Notes: generated from the letters alone by a model not told the origin. 12,281 bases of DNA from Bacillota bacterium (GCA_023438965.1 JAEXPB010000510.1:1-12281); one strand, 5' to 3'. Counted from the stretch's first letter, positions 1 to 7,114 are shown. Program-made: numbers and translations.

Positions 1-2
1 CG

Positions 3-710
3 CCCTATCTGCTGCGGCCGATTGAACTGGGCGCCGACATCGTGGTCCATTCGGCCACTAAATTTATCGGCGGCCATGGCACCTCGATCGGCGGCGTGAT
101 CATTGACGGCGGCAGGTTCGACTGGGCCGCTTCCGGTCGCTTCCCCTACCTGACCGAACCGGATCCCAGCTATCATGGCGTCCGCTTCACCGAATCCGCC
201 GGCGCTGCCGCTTACATCATCAAGGCACGTGTCACGCTGCTGCGCGATACCGGGGCGACGCTCAGCCCGTTTAATGCCTTCCTCTTCCTGCAGGGTCTGG
301 AAACGTTGTCCCTGCGCGTCGAGCGCCATGTCGCCAATACCTTGAAAGTGATCGAATTCCTGAAAAACCATCCCCGGGTGGAACGCGTCAATCACCCCTC
401 CCTGCCGGACAGCCCCTATTATGCGCTGTACCAGCGGTATTTCCCGCAGGGCGCCGGTTCGATCTTCACATTTGAAATCAAGGGTGGTGCAGTAGAAGCC
501 CGCGCGTTCATCGACCGCCTGCAGATCTTCTCCCTGCTGGCCAATGTCGCCGACGTCAAGTCCCTGGTCATTCATCCGGCCAGCACGACGCACTCGCAAA
601 TGAACGAGCAGGAACTGCTGGATTCCGGCATCCAGCCAAACACCATCCGGCTGTCGATCGGCACGGAACACATCGACGACCTGATTGAGGACCTGAGCCA
701 GGCGTTCTGA
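3..710 (+). CDS. metY: O-acetylhomoserine sulfhydrylase (MetY), 5' partial
   Basis: PLP-dependent enzyme of the Cys/Met metabolism family. MetY makes homocysteine from O-acetylhomoserine and sulfide in the cytoplasm. The gene runs in from outside the window: the frame is open from base 3 ([20 protein letters not shown]), so the GTG at 42 is not a real start. The SATK motif carries the PLP-binding lysine (codon 60-62) and is followed by [13 protein letters not shown], typical of MetY rather than cystathionine synthases. The C-terminal part has [19 protein letters not shown] and a closing [16 protein letters not shown], both family hallmarks. About 235 residues are present; the family is usually near 425-430, so roughly 190 N-terminal residues are missing. 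The TGA stop is one base from the mnmA ATG, so the two genes are almost certainly cotranscribed. A close paralogue acting on another O-acyl substrate cannot be excluded. Confidence 0.93.
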   Translation, partial: PYLLRPIELGADIVVHSATKFIGGHGTSIGGVIIDGGRFDWAASGRFPYLTEPDPSYHGVRFTESAGAAAYIIKARVTLLRDTGATLSPFNAFLFLQGLETLSLRVERHVANTLKVIEFLKNHPRVERVNHPSLPDSPYYALYQRYFPQGAGSIFTFEIKGGAVEARAFIDRLQIFSLLANVADVKSLVIHPASTTHSQMNEQELLDSGIQPNTIRLSIGTEHIDDLIEDLSQAF

Positions 711-711
711 C

Positions 712-1815
712 ATGAGCGCAACGGATTCACCGAAAAAAGTTCTGGTAGCCATGAGCGGCGGCGTCGACAGTTCAGTCGCCGCCGCTTTGCTGCAGGAGCA
801 GGGATATCAGGTTGTGGGCGCGACCTTCAAGCTCTTCGGCGGCTCTCAGGCGGATGGCCGGAATGTCGGTTCCCGCACCTGCTGTTCGCTGGACGATGTC
901 ATCGATGCCCGGCGGGTCGCCCAGCGGCTGGGATTTGAACATTATGTCTTCAATTTCAGCGCCCGGTTCCAGCAGGACGTAATCCGTCGCTTTGCCGCGA
1001 GCTACGCGCGGGGCGAAACGCCAAATCCCTGCATCGACTGCAATCGCTTCGTCAAGTTCAACCAACTGCTTGAACGGGCGAAGATGCTGGAAATCGACCA
1101 TATCGCCACCGGCCATTATGCGCGGGTGGAATTTGACAGCCGGACCGGCCGTTATCAATTGAAAAAGGCGGTCGATCCGCACAAAGACCAGTCCTATGTT
1201 CTTTATGCCCTTTCGCAGCCAGAACTGGCCAGCTTGATCTTCCCGCTCGGCGGCCTGATCAAGTCCGATGTGCGCCGGTTGGCGGCCGAACGCGGCCTGG
1301 TCAACGCGCGCAAGCCGGACAGCCAGGATATCTGCTTTGTCCCGGATGGCGACTACGCCGGTTTCCTGACCCATACGCTCAATGTCCGTTCGGCGCCTGG
1401 CCGTTTTATCGACCGGAACGGCACGGTGCTGGGCACGCATCGTGGATTGATCCATTATACGATCGGTCAGCGCAAAGGGCTGAAACTGAGCTTTGACCGC
1501 CCCAAGTATGTGATCGGCAAAGATCCGGCCGCCAATACGGTCATTTTAGGCGACGAGGCTGAACTCTATGCCGACGGCGCGCTCGTTGGCGACTTGAACT
1601 GGATCGCATTGGACAGGCTGGAGCAGCCGATGGATGTAACGGTGAAGATCCGTTATACCCAAACGGATGTGCCCGCCAGGATCCGGCCGGATAAGGAAGG
1701 ACGCGTGCGTATTCAGTTCAATCAACCGCAACGGGCGGTTACGCCAGGCCAGGCTGCGGTATTCTACCAGAATGATGTGGTTATCGGCGGCGGGACAATT
1801 CTGGCTGAAAGCTGA
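712..1815 (+). CDS. mnmA: tRNA-specific 2-thiouridylase MnmA
   Basis: Cytoplasmic enzyme that adenylates and thiolates U34 of Lys, Glu and Gln tRNAs, taking sulfur from a persulfide carrier. The 367-residue protein has the usual length. Visible motifs are the PP-loop AMSGGVDSS (residues 13-21), GETPNPCIDCNRFVKF with the expected catalytic Cys110, GHYARVE (135-140), HKDQSYVL, SQDICFV with the second catalytic Cys208, and HYTIGQRKGL leading into the C-terminal beta-barrel domain. The ATG lies one base after the metY stop, with only a weak ribosome site inside the end of metY, which suggests translational coupling. Pairing with metY rather than with a cysteine desulfurase is notable, since MnmA needs persulfide sulfur and no desulfurase gene is in view. 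Confidence 0.96.
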   Translation: MSATDSPKKVLVAMSGGVDSSVAAALLQEQGYQVVGATFKLFGGSQADGRNVGSRTCCSLDDVIDARRVAQRLGFEHYVFNFSARFQQDVIRRFAASYARGETPNPCIDCNRFVKFNQLLERAKMLEIDHIATGHYARVEFDSRTGRYQLKKAVDPHKDQSYVLYALSQPELASLIFPLGGLIKSDVRRLAAERGLVNARKPDSQDICFVPDGDYAGFLTHTLNVRSAPGRFIDRNGTVLGTHRGLIHYTIGQRKGLKLSFDRPKYVIGKDPAANTVILGDEAELYADGALVGDLNWIALDRLEQPMDVTVKIRYTQTDVPARIRPDKEGRVRIQFNQPQRAVTPGQAAVFYQNDVVIGGGTILAES

Positions 1816-1841
1816 TCATTCATCCATTGGAGAATAGTTTA

Positions 1842-1919
1842 ATGGAAAAAATAAGTATTGACGAGATAAAGGGGTTTAAATCGGTCAAGCCAGCCAACGC
1901 AGCCCGGCCAGCAGGATGA
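1842..1919 (+). pseudogene. 5' stub of a probable S58/P1-family peptidase gene
   Basis: A 25-codon frame starts at ATG 1842 with a ribosome site (TTGGAG, 1827-1832) nine bases upstream. Its first residues, MEKISIDEIKGFK, resemble from memory the conserved N-terminus of DmpA/P1-family (S58) peptidases, which continue into a GHAQ-type segment. Here the match stops at about base 1880. The frame then reads SVKPANAARPAG, which is only the antisense of the MraY-like gene 3' end, and stops at 1917-1919. The stretch 1820-1880 is AT-rich, unlike its surroundings. The likeliest reading is a gene whose body was removed by a deletion or rearrangement, placing its start against the tail of the opposing gene. 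An assembly join or a short unrelated peptide are alternatives. The family call rests on 13 residues. Confidence 0.4.
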
Positions 1920-2859
1920 AGGAAATGACCAGCTGGATCAGCGCGAAACGGAAAACGACCTGGGTGTTCGACCAGTCCCGGTTCTTGCGGACGTGGTCAT
2001 GAATCGGCGTGCGGATTTTGGTCATGATGCGGATTTTCAGGAAGCGCAGCAGCGAGACCTTGATCAGGCCGAGACCGCCGTCGATGATCAGAATGGCTGC
2101 CGCCGGCACATAAAGCAGCGGACGGCCGCTCTGCAGGGCGACAATGCCGATGAACAGGCCGAGGGCGCGCGAGCCGGCGTCGCCCATCATCAATTGGCTG
2201 GGGGTGGCGTTGAACCACAGGTAGGCGGCCAGTGTACCGGCCAGGATGTAGATCCACAGGCTTTCGCCGGGCAGGATGGCCAGCCGGCTGTCGGCAGCCA
2301 GGCCCAGGGTGGCCAGCGTGATCAGGACCAGCGTGCCGCTGAGCCCATCCACGCCGTCGGTGCAGTTTGTCACATTGATGGAGACCCAGACCAGCAGAGT
2401 GGCCAGCAGGAGATAAATCAATCCCGGCAATTCGATCGTCGCGTGGAAAAAAGGCAGCTCGATCGTGTTGCCGCGGGATAGCAAAGTATTCAGGGCGACG
2501 CTCAGGGAAAGGGCCAGATCGAACAGGCCTTTCTTCAGGTCGCCCCAGGGCTTGCTGGCCCGGTCGTCGAGATAGCCGGTCAGCATGGCCGCCAGCACCA
2601 GAACCAGGTTCACAATGCGTTCCGGACTGAGTGGCAGGCAGAGCAGGGTCACCCCGCAAAAGACCAGGATAAAGACGAAACCGGCGCCGCGCGGTTTCCC
2701 GGCCGACAGGGCGCCCTCATGGGCGTAGACGCGGCCGGCGTCGCGCGGCAGCAGGCCGCTGCCGAATTTCAAAATCGCAAAGGTCAGGACCAGGGCCAGC
2801 AGAGATCCGGCCAGGATGAGACCGGTTAGGTTAATGGCGGGAAAAAGCAGATAGATCAT
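1885..2859 (-). CDS. MraY-like phospho-sugar transferase, stand-alone paralogue
   Basis: Polytopic membrane protein of the MraY/WecA family, which transfers a phospho-sugar (phospho-MurNAc-pentapeptide in MraY) from a UDP-sugar to a polyprenyl phosphate. I chose the ATG at 2859, giving 324 residues, because the frame upstream of it is hydrophilic and unlike the family, while MIYLLFPAINLTGLI starts directly with a membrane segment. Around nine or ten hydrophobic segments are visible. Motifs are GYLDDRASKPWGDLKKG with Asp98-Asp99, NVTNCTDGVDGLSG (163-174), MMGDAGSRALG with Asp227, and HDHVRKNRDW (287-296). The last replaces the classical HHH triad with His-Asp-His, but the following VVFRF matches MraY. 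The gene lies outside any division-wall cluster, so it may be a second MraY or act on a related lipid-linked sugar. Its stop abuts the peptidase stub from the opposite strand. Confidence 0.8.
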   Translation of the reverse strand: MIYLLFPAINLTGLILAGSLLALVLTFAILKFGSGLLPRDAGRVYAHEGALSAGKPRGAGFVFILVFCGVTLLCLPLSPERIVNLVLVLAAMLTGYLDDRASKPWGDLKKGLFDLALSLSVALNTLLSRGNTIELPFFHATIELPGLIYLLLATLLVWVSINVTNCTDGVDGLSGTLVLITLATLGLAADSRLAILPGESLWIYILAGTLAAYLWFNATPSQLMMGDAGSRALGLFIGIVALQSGRPLLYVPAAAILIIDGGLGLIKVSLLRFLKIRIMTKIRTPIHDHVRKNRDWSNTQVVFRFALIQLVISFILLAGLRWLA

Positions 2860-2904
2860 CGGATCTGGACCACTTTCTGTGATATTACAGCCCCGGAAAG
2901 CCGT

Positions 2905-2935
2905 AAAAATGGCTGACCGCTGTCTTTGGCCAGCC
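2905..2935 (-). terminator. Intrinsic terminator between NUDIX and MraY-like genes
   Basis: On the minus strand an 8-bp stem, GGCTGGCC (2928-2935) with GGTCAGCC (2911-2918), encloses a 9-base loop and is followed by ATTTTT (2905-2910). All eight positions pair, with one G-U. It fits a terminator of the NUDIX transcript. It also lies just downstream of a good promoter (2953-2980), so it could attenuate transcription into the MraY-like gene. Confidence 0.6.
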
Positions 2936-2952
2936 TCCGGCACTGCGACTTC

Positions 2953-2980
2953 ATTATAGCAGATTGCCGGCTAATGCCAA
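2953..2980 (-). promoter_or_regulatory. Sigma-A type promoter, minus strand
   Basis: Reading the minus strand, TTGGCA (2975-2980) and a perfect TATAAT (2953-2958) are separated by 16 bases. Transcription would start near 2946 and run into the MraY-like gene after an 87-base leader that contains the intrinsic terminator at 2905-2935. An imperfect inverted repeat, TTGCCG with CGGCAA, spans the -35 region. Confidence 0.5.
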
Positions 2981-3010
2981 ATGCTTGCGGCAAGATCATG
3001 AGCAGGCCGA

Positions 3011-3463
3011 TCAGAAATAGACCATTTCCCACGGCTCCTCGTCATTCCAGGAGCCAAATGCTTCGTTACGGCCATTCTCGAGGAACATCGGCAGGTAGCG
3101 CTGAAAGTTGTCAGAAAAACGAGCAGGATCCAGTTCGTCCAGGCTAGACCAGAATACCCGGCCCTCTTCGGTGGCCTCGACCAGTTCGCCGGTATAGTCC
3201 CGGGTTCGGTAGAGGAAAACGATATAACGGTCAAAAGTGCGGTTATTGGCCCAGTGGATGACCCCGCAAGCCTGCAGGTTATGGACCGCCAGACCGGTTT
3301 CTTCGCGAACTTCGCGGATTGCCGACTGAACCAGGCTCTCGCCATCGTCGACATGCCCGCCCGGGAAGGTTAGGCCTTTCCAGCTTTTGACCCTTTCCTG
3401 CACGACCACTGCGCCGGTTTGCGGATTCTGGATCATGATCATATTGGTCAGTTCGATCGCCAT
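3011..3463 (-). CDS. NUDIX hydrolase, MutT/8-oxo-dGTP diphosphatase-like
   Basis: A 150-residue cytoplasmic pyrophosphohydrolase. The complete NUDIX box is present: Gly36, five residues, Glu42, seven residues, then REVREETGL (50-58). This is the Mg-binding catalytic helix that cleaves nucleoside diphosphate-X bonds. FPGGHVDDGES just before it and NMIMIQNPQTGAVVVQER at the N-terminus resemble the MutT/MutX-like 8-oxo-dGTP group common in Bacillota, but substrate cannot be fixed from sequence. The start at 3463 is backed by an AGGAGA ribosome site nine bases upstream. A TATAAT at 3539-3544 (minus strand) is a plausible -10 element about 75 bases ahead. The gene is divergent from the AraC-GGDEF gene and followed by an intrinsic terminator. 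Confidence 0.88.
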   Translation of the reverse strand: MAIELTNMIMIQNPQTGAVVVQERVKSWKGLTFPGGHVDDGESLVQSAIREVREETGLAVHNLQACGVIHWANNRTFDRYIVFLYRTRDYTGELVEATEEGRVFWSSLDELDPARFSDNFQRYLPMFLENGRNEAFGSWNDEEPWEMVYF

Positions 3464-3538
3464 GGCTGATATTCTCCTGTTCTATGCTTGCCAGATCGCT
3501 TTTCATCCCGTTCGGCGGAAGAATAAGCAGGTTGTCTT

Positions 3539-3544
3539 ATTATA
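3539..3544 (-). promoter_or_regulatory. Candidate -10 element for the NUDIX gene
   Basis: A perfect TATAAT on the minus strand lies about 75 bases before the NUDIX start codon. No good -35 hexamer is seen at 16-18 bases, so only the -10 is supported. Confidence 0.35.
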
Positions 3545-3664
3545 TCCGGAAATTCTGGCTCTGACTATTCCGACTGTTTCCTGACCTGGTCGGCAGCTTT
3601 GACGCAAGGCCGGAACGACGCTTTTCGTGCTCAAAACATCAAGACGTCAACCGCCCGATTGCGC

Positions 3665-3670
3665 TACAAT
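3665..3670 (+). promoter_or_regulatory. Candidate -10 element for the AraC-GGDEF gene
   Basis: TACAAT on the plus strand lies 33-38 bases before the GTG at 3703. No recognisable -35 element precedes it. A start of transcription near 3677 would give a short leader ending in the ribosome site. Confidence 0.3.
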
Positions 3671-3697
3671 ATGGGTGTAGACTAGCTCTCAGCCTTT

Positions 3698-3709
3698 GGG
3701 AGGTGATCC
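3698..3709 (+). promoter_or_regulatory. Ribosome site overlapping the presumed GTG start
   Basis: GGGAGGTGATCC matches the 16S anti-Shine-Dalgarno complement over nearly its whole length, but the only usable in-frame start upstream of the AraC domain, GTG 3703, lies inside it. A normal spacing would place initiation near codon 3712 (ATC), a rare start. No in-frame ATG exists upstream. Confidence 0.6.
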
Positions 3710-4533
3710 CGATCCGGAATTTCTATCTGCTGGTTGACGCTCTGGATTTCATCGAAGGCCGCCTCGCGGAATCCTTTACCTTGGCCGATGTCGCGCGCGC
3801 CTGCCATTGTTCGTTATCCTGCCTGCAGAAACTGTTCCGCTATGCCTCGCACCACGCGCTGAAAGAATATGTCGACAAACGTCGCATGACCTGCGCAGCC
3901 CGGGACTTGGCCGGTTCCGGTCTGACGGTCACCGAAATAGCCTGTAAATACCAATATAATTCGCCGGAAGTGTTTTCCCGCGCCTTTGTCCGGGTTTGGG
4001 GCGTCACGCCGTCCGCCTTCACCCGATGCTGGCATTTCACCGGGATATTTCCGCGAATGATCTTAACCGACCGGGAGGGTCAGATGATGATGCGCAAACG
4101 AGTGGATATTTCCGAATTGTATGATGTTTTGCGGCAACGGCAGAATACCTATGTTTTATGTTTTGATATTGTCGGTTTGAGCCCGATCAACCAGATCAGC
4201 CGCGAGGCCGGCGATGCGGCCATTCGCGAATGCCTGCGCCGCATTGATGCCCAGGCGGACCTGGATATGCCGCTGTTCCGCATCGGCGGTGACGAATTCG
4301 CGCTCGTAACCGGCTGCGATGACGCGGAAAAAACCGAAAAGATTGCCCGGCTGGTCCTGGATCAGAACGGCCAGGCGATTGAATGCGCCGGCCGCCGGAT
4401 CCCGCTGGCCATGCGGGCCGGCGCCATACGACTGGCCAGCGGCCAGCTGCGCTTCAGCGACCTGTTTGGCCATATGCAGGGGGCAATCGGCGCGGCACGC
4501 GAGCAAACCAGAGATTTCGCCCTTGTCGAGTAG
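3703..4533 (+). CDS. AraC-family regulator fused to a compact GGDEF domain
   Basis: Cytoplasmic one-component protein of about 276 residues. Residues 12-117 form an AraC/XylS DNA-binding domain with two helix-turn-helices: TLADVARACHCSLSCLQKLF near 26-45, and TVTEIACKYQYNSPEVFSRAF near 75-95. Residues 148-276 resemble a diguanylate cyclase domain: VLCFDIVG with metal ligand Asp155, PINQ with Asn163, GD with Asp171, and FRIGGDEFALV with an intact GGDEF at 195-199. An RxxD inhibitory site is missing. The domain is about 130 residues, shorter than the usual 160 or more, and the loop that normally reads DxFK is GLSP, so cyclase activity is uncertain. It may only bind nucleotide. The start is unclear: a near-perfect ribosome site (GGGAGGTGATCC) covers the GTG at 3703 itself. 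The gene converges on the sugar kinase gene. Confidence 0.82.
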   Translation: MIPIRNFYLLVDALDFIEGRLAESFTLADVARACHCSLSCLQKLFRYASHHALKEYVDKRRMTCAARDLAGSGLTVTEIACKYQYNSPEVFSRAFVRVWGVTPSAFTRCWHFTGIFPRMILTDREGQMMMRKRVDISELYDVLRQRQNTYVLCFDIVGLSPINQISREAGDAAIRECLRRIDAQADLDMPLFRIGGDEFALVTGCDDAEKTEKIARLVLDQNGQAIECAGRRIPLAMRAGAIRLASGQLRFSDLFGHMQGAIGAAREQTRDFALVE

Positions 4534-4556
4534 AAACCGGCCCAGGTTTTCGGTTT
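4534..4556. terminator. Weak convergent hairpin
   Basis: AAACCG (4534-4539) and CGGTTT (4551-4556) can form a 6-bp stem with an 11-base loop in the 21-base gap between the converging AraC-GGDEF and kinase genes. There is no T tract beyond the stem arm, so termination activity is doubtful. Confidence 0.22.
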
Positions 4557-6072
4557 AGCAGATAATGTCTCTGACCGCCGGATAAATTCTCTTGTAGATC
4601 GCAAAACGTTCCTGATATCGCCGATGGATGGCTTCGCGCGGATAGAAGGTCCGGCGCGGTCGCACCAGGCTGGCTATACCGTCCTCGATGCTGCTGAAAA
4701 TCCCGACCGCCGTGCCGGCCAGGATGGCGACGCCGATCGTGCCGGCCTCGGCATATTCCAGACTGGTGATCGGCTTGCCCATCATGTCGGCTTTCAGCTG
4801 CAGGAAGGTTTCCGAGCGGGCCAGGCCGCCGACCGACCGAAGTTCGTCGATCTGGATGCCGGCAGCCGAAAGGCGTTCCAGGTTGATCATGATCTCGAAG
4901 GTAATGCCCTCCAAGACCGCCTTCAGGATATCCCGGGCGGTTGTATCGATAGTCAGGCCGAGAATGGCGCCTTGCGCGGAGGTGTCCATATAGGGCGTCG
5001 CCGCGCCGGCGAAATGCGGCAGCAGGAGGACCGGCGACGGGTCAGGGCCGGCCATCGCCCGGTCGATCATCAGATCATAGGCGTTGACGCCCAAGCGGGT
5101 TGCCTCCGCCTGCCAGGCGGCGCCGAAGTTGTTGCGGTACCATTTCAGGATACTGCCGCTGGTAAAGGTGAAAGCATATGTCACATACAGGTCGCGCAGC
5201 ACGTGCGGCACGCAGGCGTAGCCGCTGCCAGCCATCGCGGCGGACAAGATCGGCCGGTCATAAACGGGTGTGATGCATTCGGTCGTGCCCAGGCCGTCGA
5301 CTGCCAGGCCGGCTCGGTTGGCGCCGGCGCCGAGGGCCGCACAGGGCTGGTCATGGCCGCCGGCCACCAGGGTTGCCTGGCGCGGCAAGCCGAGAGCGGC
5401 GGCGATTGAGGGATCGATCTCGCCGACCGGTGTGCCGGCCTGGACCGGGTCGGCAAAGCGTGCCGGATCGATGCCGGCTGCAGCCAGGATCTCACCGGAC
5501 CATTGCTTGGCGGTAATATCAAAGGCCATGGTCCGGGCGGCCAGCGAATAATCCGTATGCGGCCGGGCGCCCAGACGGTAAAGGATGAAATCGGCGATCA
5601 GCAGGTATTTCCAGATCCGGCAGTCGACATCCGGCCGATGCTTGCGCAGCCAGAGGATCTTGCTCAACGAGTACATCGGCTGGATGGTCGTGCCGGCAAT
5701 AGCCAGAACCCGGTCGCTGCCCAGGCTGGCCTCCAGTCCGGCTGCTTCATCCCGGCCTCGGCTGTCAATGTAGAGCAGGCAGTTATGCAGGACCTGGCCG
5801 TCCCGGTCGATGGCCACGACAGATTCGCCGAAGGAAGAGACCGCGATCGCCCGGACCGGATCGGCGGCCGGCGCGGCAGCTGCCATAGCGACTGCTTGCC
5901 GGATGACCTGACGGACTGCCGCCCAGATATCGTTCGGATCAAGTTCCTGCCAACCCGGCTGCGGGGATTGCAGAGCGTATTCCTGGCTGGCCTGCCCCAG
6001 GCATGAACCATCGGCGTTGATGATCGTCGCCTTGCAACCCGATGTGCCGACATCCAGTCCCATGATGCTCAT
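4555..6072 (-). CDS. FGGY-family carbohydrate kinase (xylulokinase-like)
   Basis: ATP-dependent sugar kinase of 505 residues, the normal FGGY length, acting in the cytoplasm. The N-terminal phosphate loop is MGLDVGTSGCKATIIN (4-19). The FGGY signature region has GGHDQPCAALGAG (238-250) with Asp241 as the expected catalytic base. The C-terminal ATP-binding part shows SVGGLARSETFLQLKADMMG, then EAGTIGVAILAGTAVG. It is the third gene of the minus-strand operon, 37 bases after the aldolase. The start is supported by GGAGG eight bases upstream. Next to a FucI-like isomerase and an aldolase, its substrate is presumably the ketose made by the isomerase. Xylulose is the default database call for such proteins but is not shown here; L-fuculose, ribulose or another ketose are equally possible. 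Confidence 0.88.
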   Translation of the reverse strand: MSIMGLDVGTSGCKATIINADGSCLGQASQEYALQSPQPGWQELDPNDIWAAVRQVIRQAVAMAAAAPAADPVRAIAVSSFGESVVAIDRDGQVLHNCLLYIDSRGRDEAAGLEASLGSDRVLAIAGTTIQPMYSLSKILWLRKHRPDVDCRIWKYLLIADFILYRLGARPHTDYSLAARTMAFDITAKQWSGEILAAAGIDPARFADPVQAGTPVGEIDPSIAAALGLPRQATLVAGGHDQPCAALGAGANRAGLAVDGLGTTECITPVYDRPILSAAMAGSGYACVPHVLRDLYVTYAFTFTSGSILKWYRNNFGAAWQAEATRLGVNAYDLMIDRAMAGPDPSPVLLLPHFAGAATPYMDTSAQGAILGLTIDTTARDILKAVLEGITFEIMINLERLSAAGIQIDELRSVGGLARSETFLQLKADMMGKPITSLEYAEAGTIGVAILAGTAVGIFSSIEDGIASLVRPRRTFYPREAIHRRYQERFAIYKRIYPAVRDIIC

Positions 6073-6093
6073 GCCATGTACCTCCGGTTTTCC

Positions 6094-6113
6094 GCTGACT
6101 TAAGCTGACTTAA
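6094..6113. repeat. Perfect 10-bp tandem duplication
   Basis: GCTGACTTAA occurs twice in a row between the aldolase stop and the kinase ribosome site. The second copy includes the aldolase TAA (minus strand, 6110-6112). It looks like a small slippage duplication that extends the intergenic spacer. Confidence 0.85.
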
Positions 6114-7114
6114 TGATACCAGAGTTCCAGGCAGGCGCGCACATGGTGTTTCATTTCGCCAAAAACCAGTGTCTGCCGCCAGGTAGTGGTAAAGTAGTCC
6201 AGCGACGCGCGCCCGTCGGTCGGACAAGCCGCGCCGAGCAGGCCTTCCTGCTGCAGTCTTCTGGCTTGAGTCGGGCCGGCCACCTCGACGGCATGGCGGA
6301 CCATCTCCGCCAGCAAAACCGGCGCCGAGTCGCGTTCCAGTGCCGTCCACAAGTTTACTTTACAGATGCCGTCGTCGGCAAGGCGGGCGATCTGGTCCCC
6401 CGGCACCGATGAAGCGCCGTGCAGGACGATCCGATTGCCGATGCGGTCGCGGATCAGGCGGGCCATCTCGCCGTGATAATGCAGGGTTTCGGCACTGGCG
6501 CGGTGCTCGGTGCCCAGGTTGGCCACGATCAGATCAGCGCCGGTCGCCGCGAAGTATGCCGCTGCCCGTTCCGGCGTGGTCAGATCACTGCGGACGGCGC
6601 CGGTGGCATCGACAATTTCGTCGCAAGCGCCTTCGATAACGATCTGGCCGCCTTGCTCGCGGACAAATTGACGGGTCAGCGCGATATTTTCCGCAAAAGG
6701 AGCCTTGGATGCATCGAACATGATCGAGGAAAAGCCGCTCAGATCCCAGTCCAGCAATTCCCGGTCGTCATCGAACTGGATATGATCCAGGTGGGTCATG
6801 ATCCGCAGGTCGGCAAAGGGTGATCCCGGCGCCGCCAGTACGGCAATTTCAGCCATTAACAGCCGCAGCCCGATGTCCCAGCAACGGGTTTGGGTGTAGA
6901 ATTCCGCCTGGGTCCGATGGCCGTAACGGACCGTAATGCCGATGCTGACCGGCAAGTTCGGAATATCCAGTGCGGCGCCATGTTCCAGGACTGCCGTCAG
7001 GATAGCCTCGGTGGTGGTCAGATTTTCGGTGCAAAAACACGGGATGACCCAGCCTTTCTGCCGGGCTTCTTCATAAATGGCCAGGACAGCCTGGCGATCG
7101 GTAATTAATGGCAT
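6110..7114 (-). CDS. Class II (zinc) ketose-phosphate aldolase family protein
   Basis: TIM-barrel aldolase of the FbaA/KbaY/GatY superfamily, 334 residues. These enzymes cleave ketose (bis)phosphates, usually to dihydroxyacetone phosphate and an aldehyde. The visible active site is HLDH (108-111) with catalytic Asp110 and zinc ligand His111, FSSIMFDAS (128-136), EGACDE with Glu161, NLGTEH with zinc ligand His204, and LHGASS with zinc ligand His232. KVNLWTALERD (252-262) corresponds to the phosphate-binding KINI-type strand. GACDE and HGASS differ from the usual EAELG and HGGSG, so this is a divergent subfamily. Long insertions are absent. The start at 7114 is supported by a GAGGT ribosome site seven bases upstream. 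It is the middle gene of the operon, with gaps of 39 and 37 bases. The true substrate is unknown; the kinase product is the obvious candidate. Confidence 0.85.
   Translation of the reverse strand: MPLITDRQAVLAIYEEARQKGWVIPCFCTENLTTTEAILTAVLEHGAALDIPNLPVSIGITVRYGHRTQAEFYTQTRCWDIGLRLLMAEIAVLAAPGSPFADLRIMTHLDHIQFDDDRELLDWDLSGFSSIMFDASKAPFAENIALTRQFVREQGGQIVIEGACDEIVDATGAVRSDLTTPERAAAYFAATGADLIVANLGTEHRASAETLHYHGEMARLIRDRIGNRIVLHGASSVPGDQIARLADDGICKVNLWTALERDSAPVLLAEMVRHAVEVAGPTQARRLQQEGLLGAACPTDGRASLDYFTTTWRQTLVFGEMKHHVRACLELWYH

Noticed and set aside
772..1455. A 227-codon minus-strand frame inside mnmA
   Set aside because: mnmA has every catalytic motif; the antisense frame starts and ends inside it without a ribosome site.
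4624..5409. A 261-codon plus-strand frame inside the FGGY kinase gene
   Set aside because: Its composition is typical of antisense translation of a GC-rich gene and the kinase call is secure.
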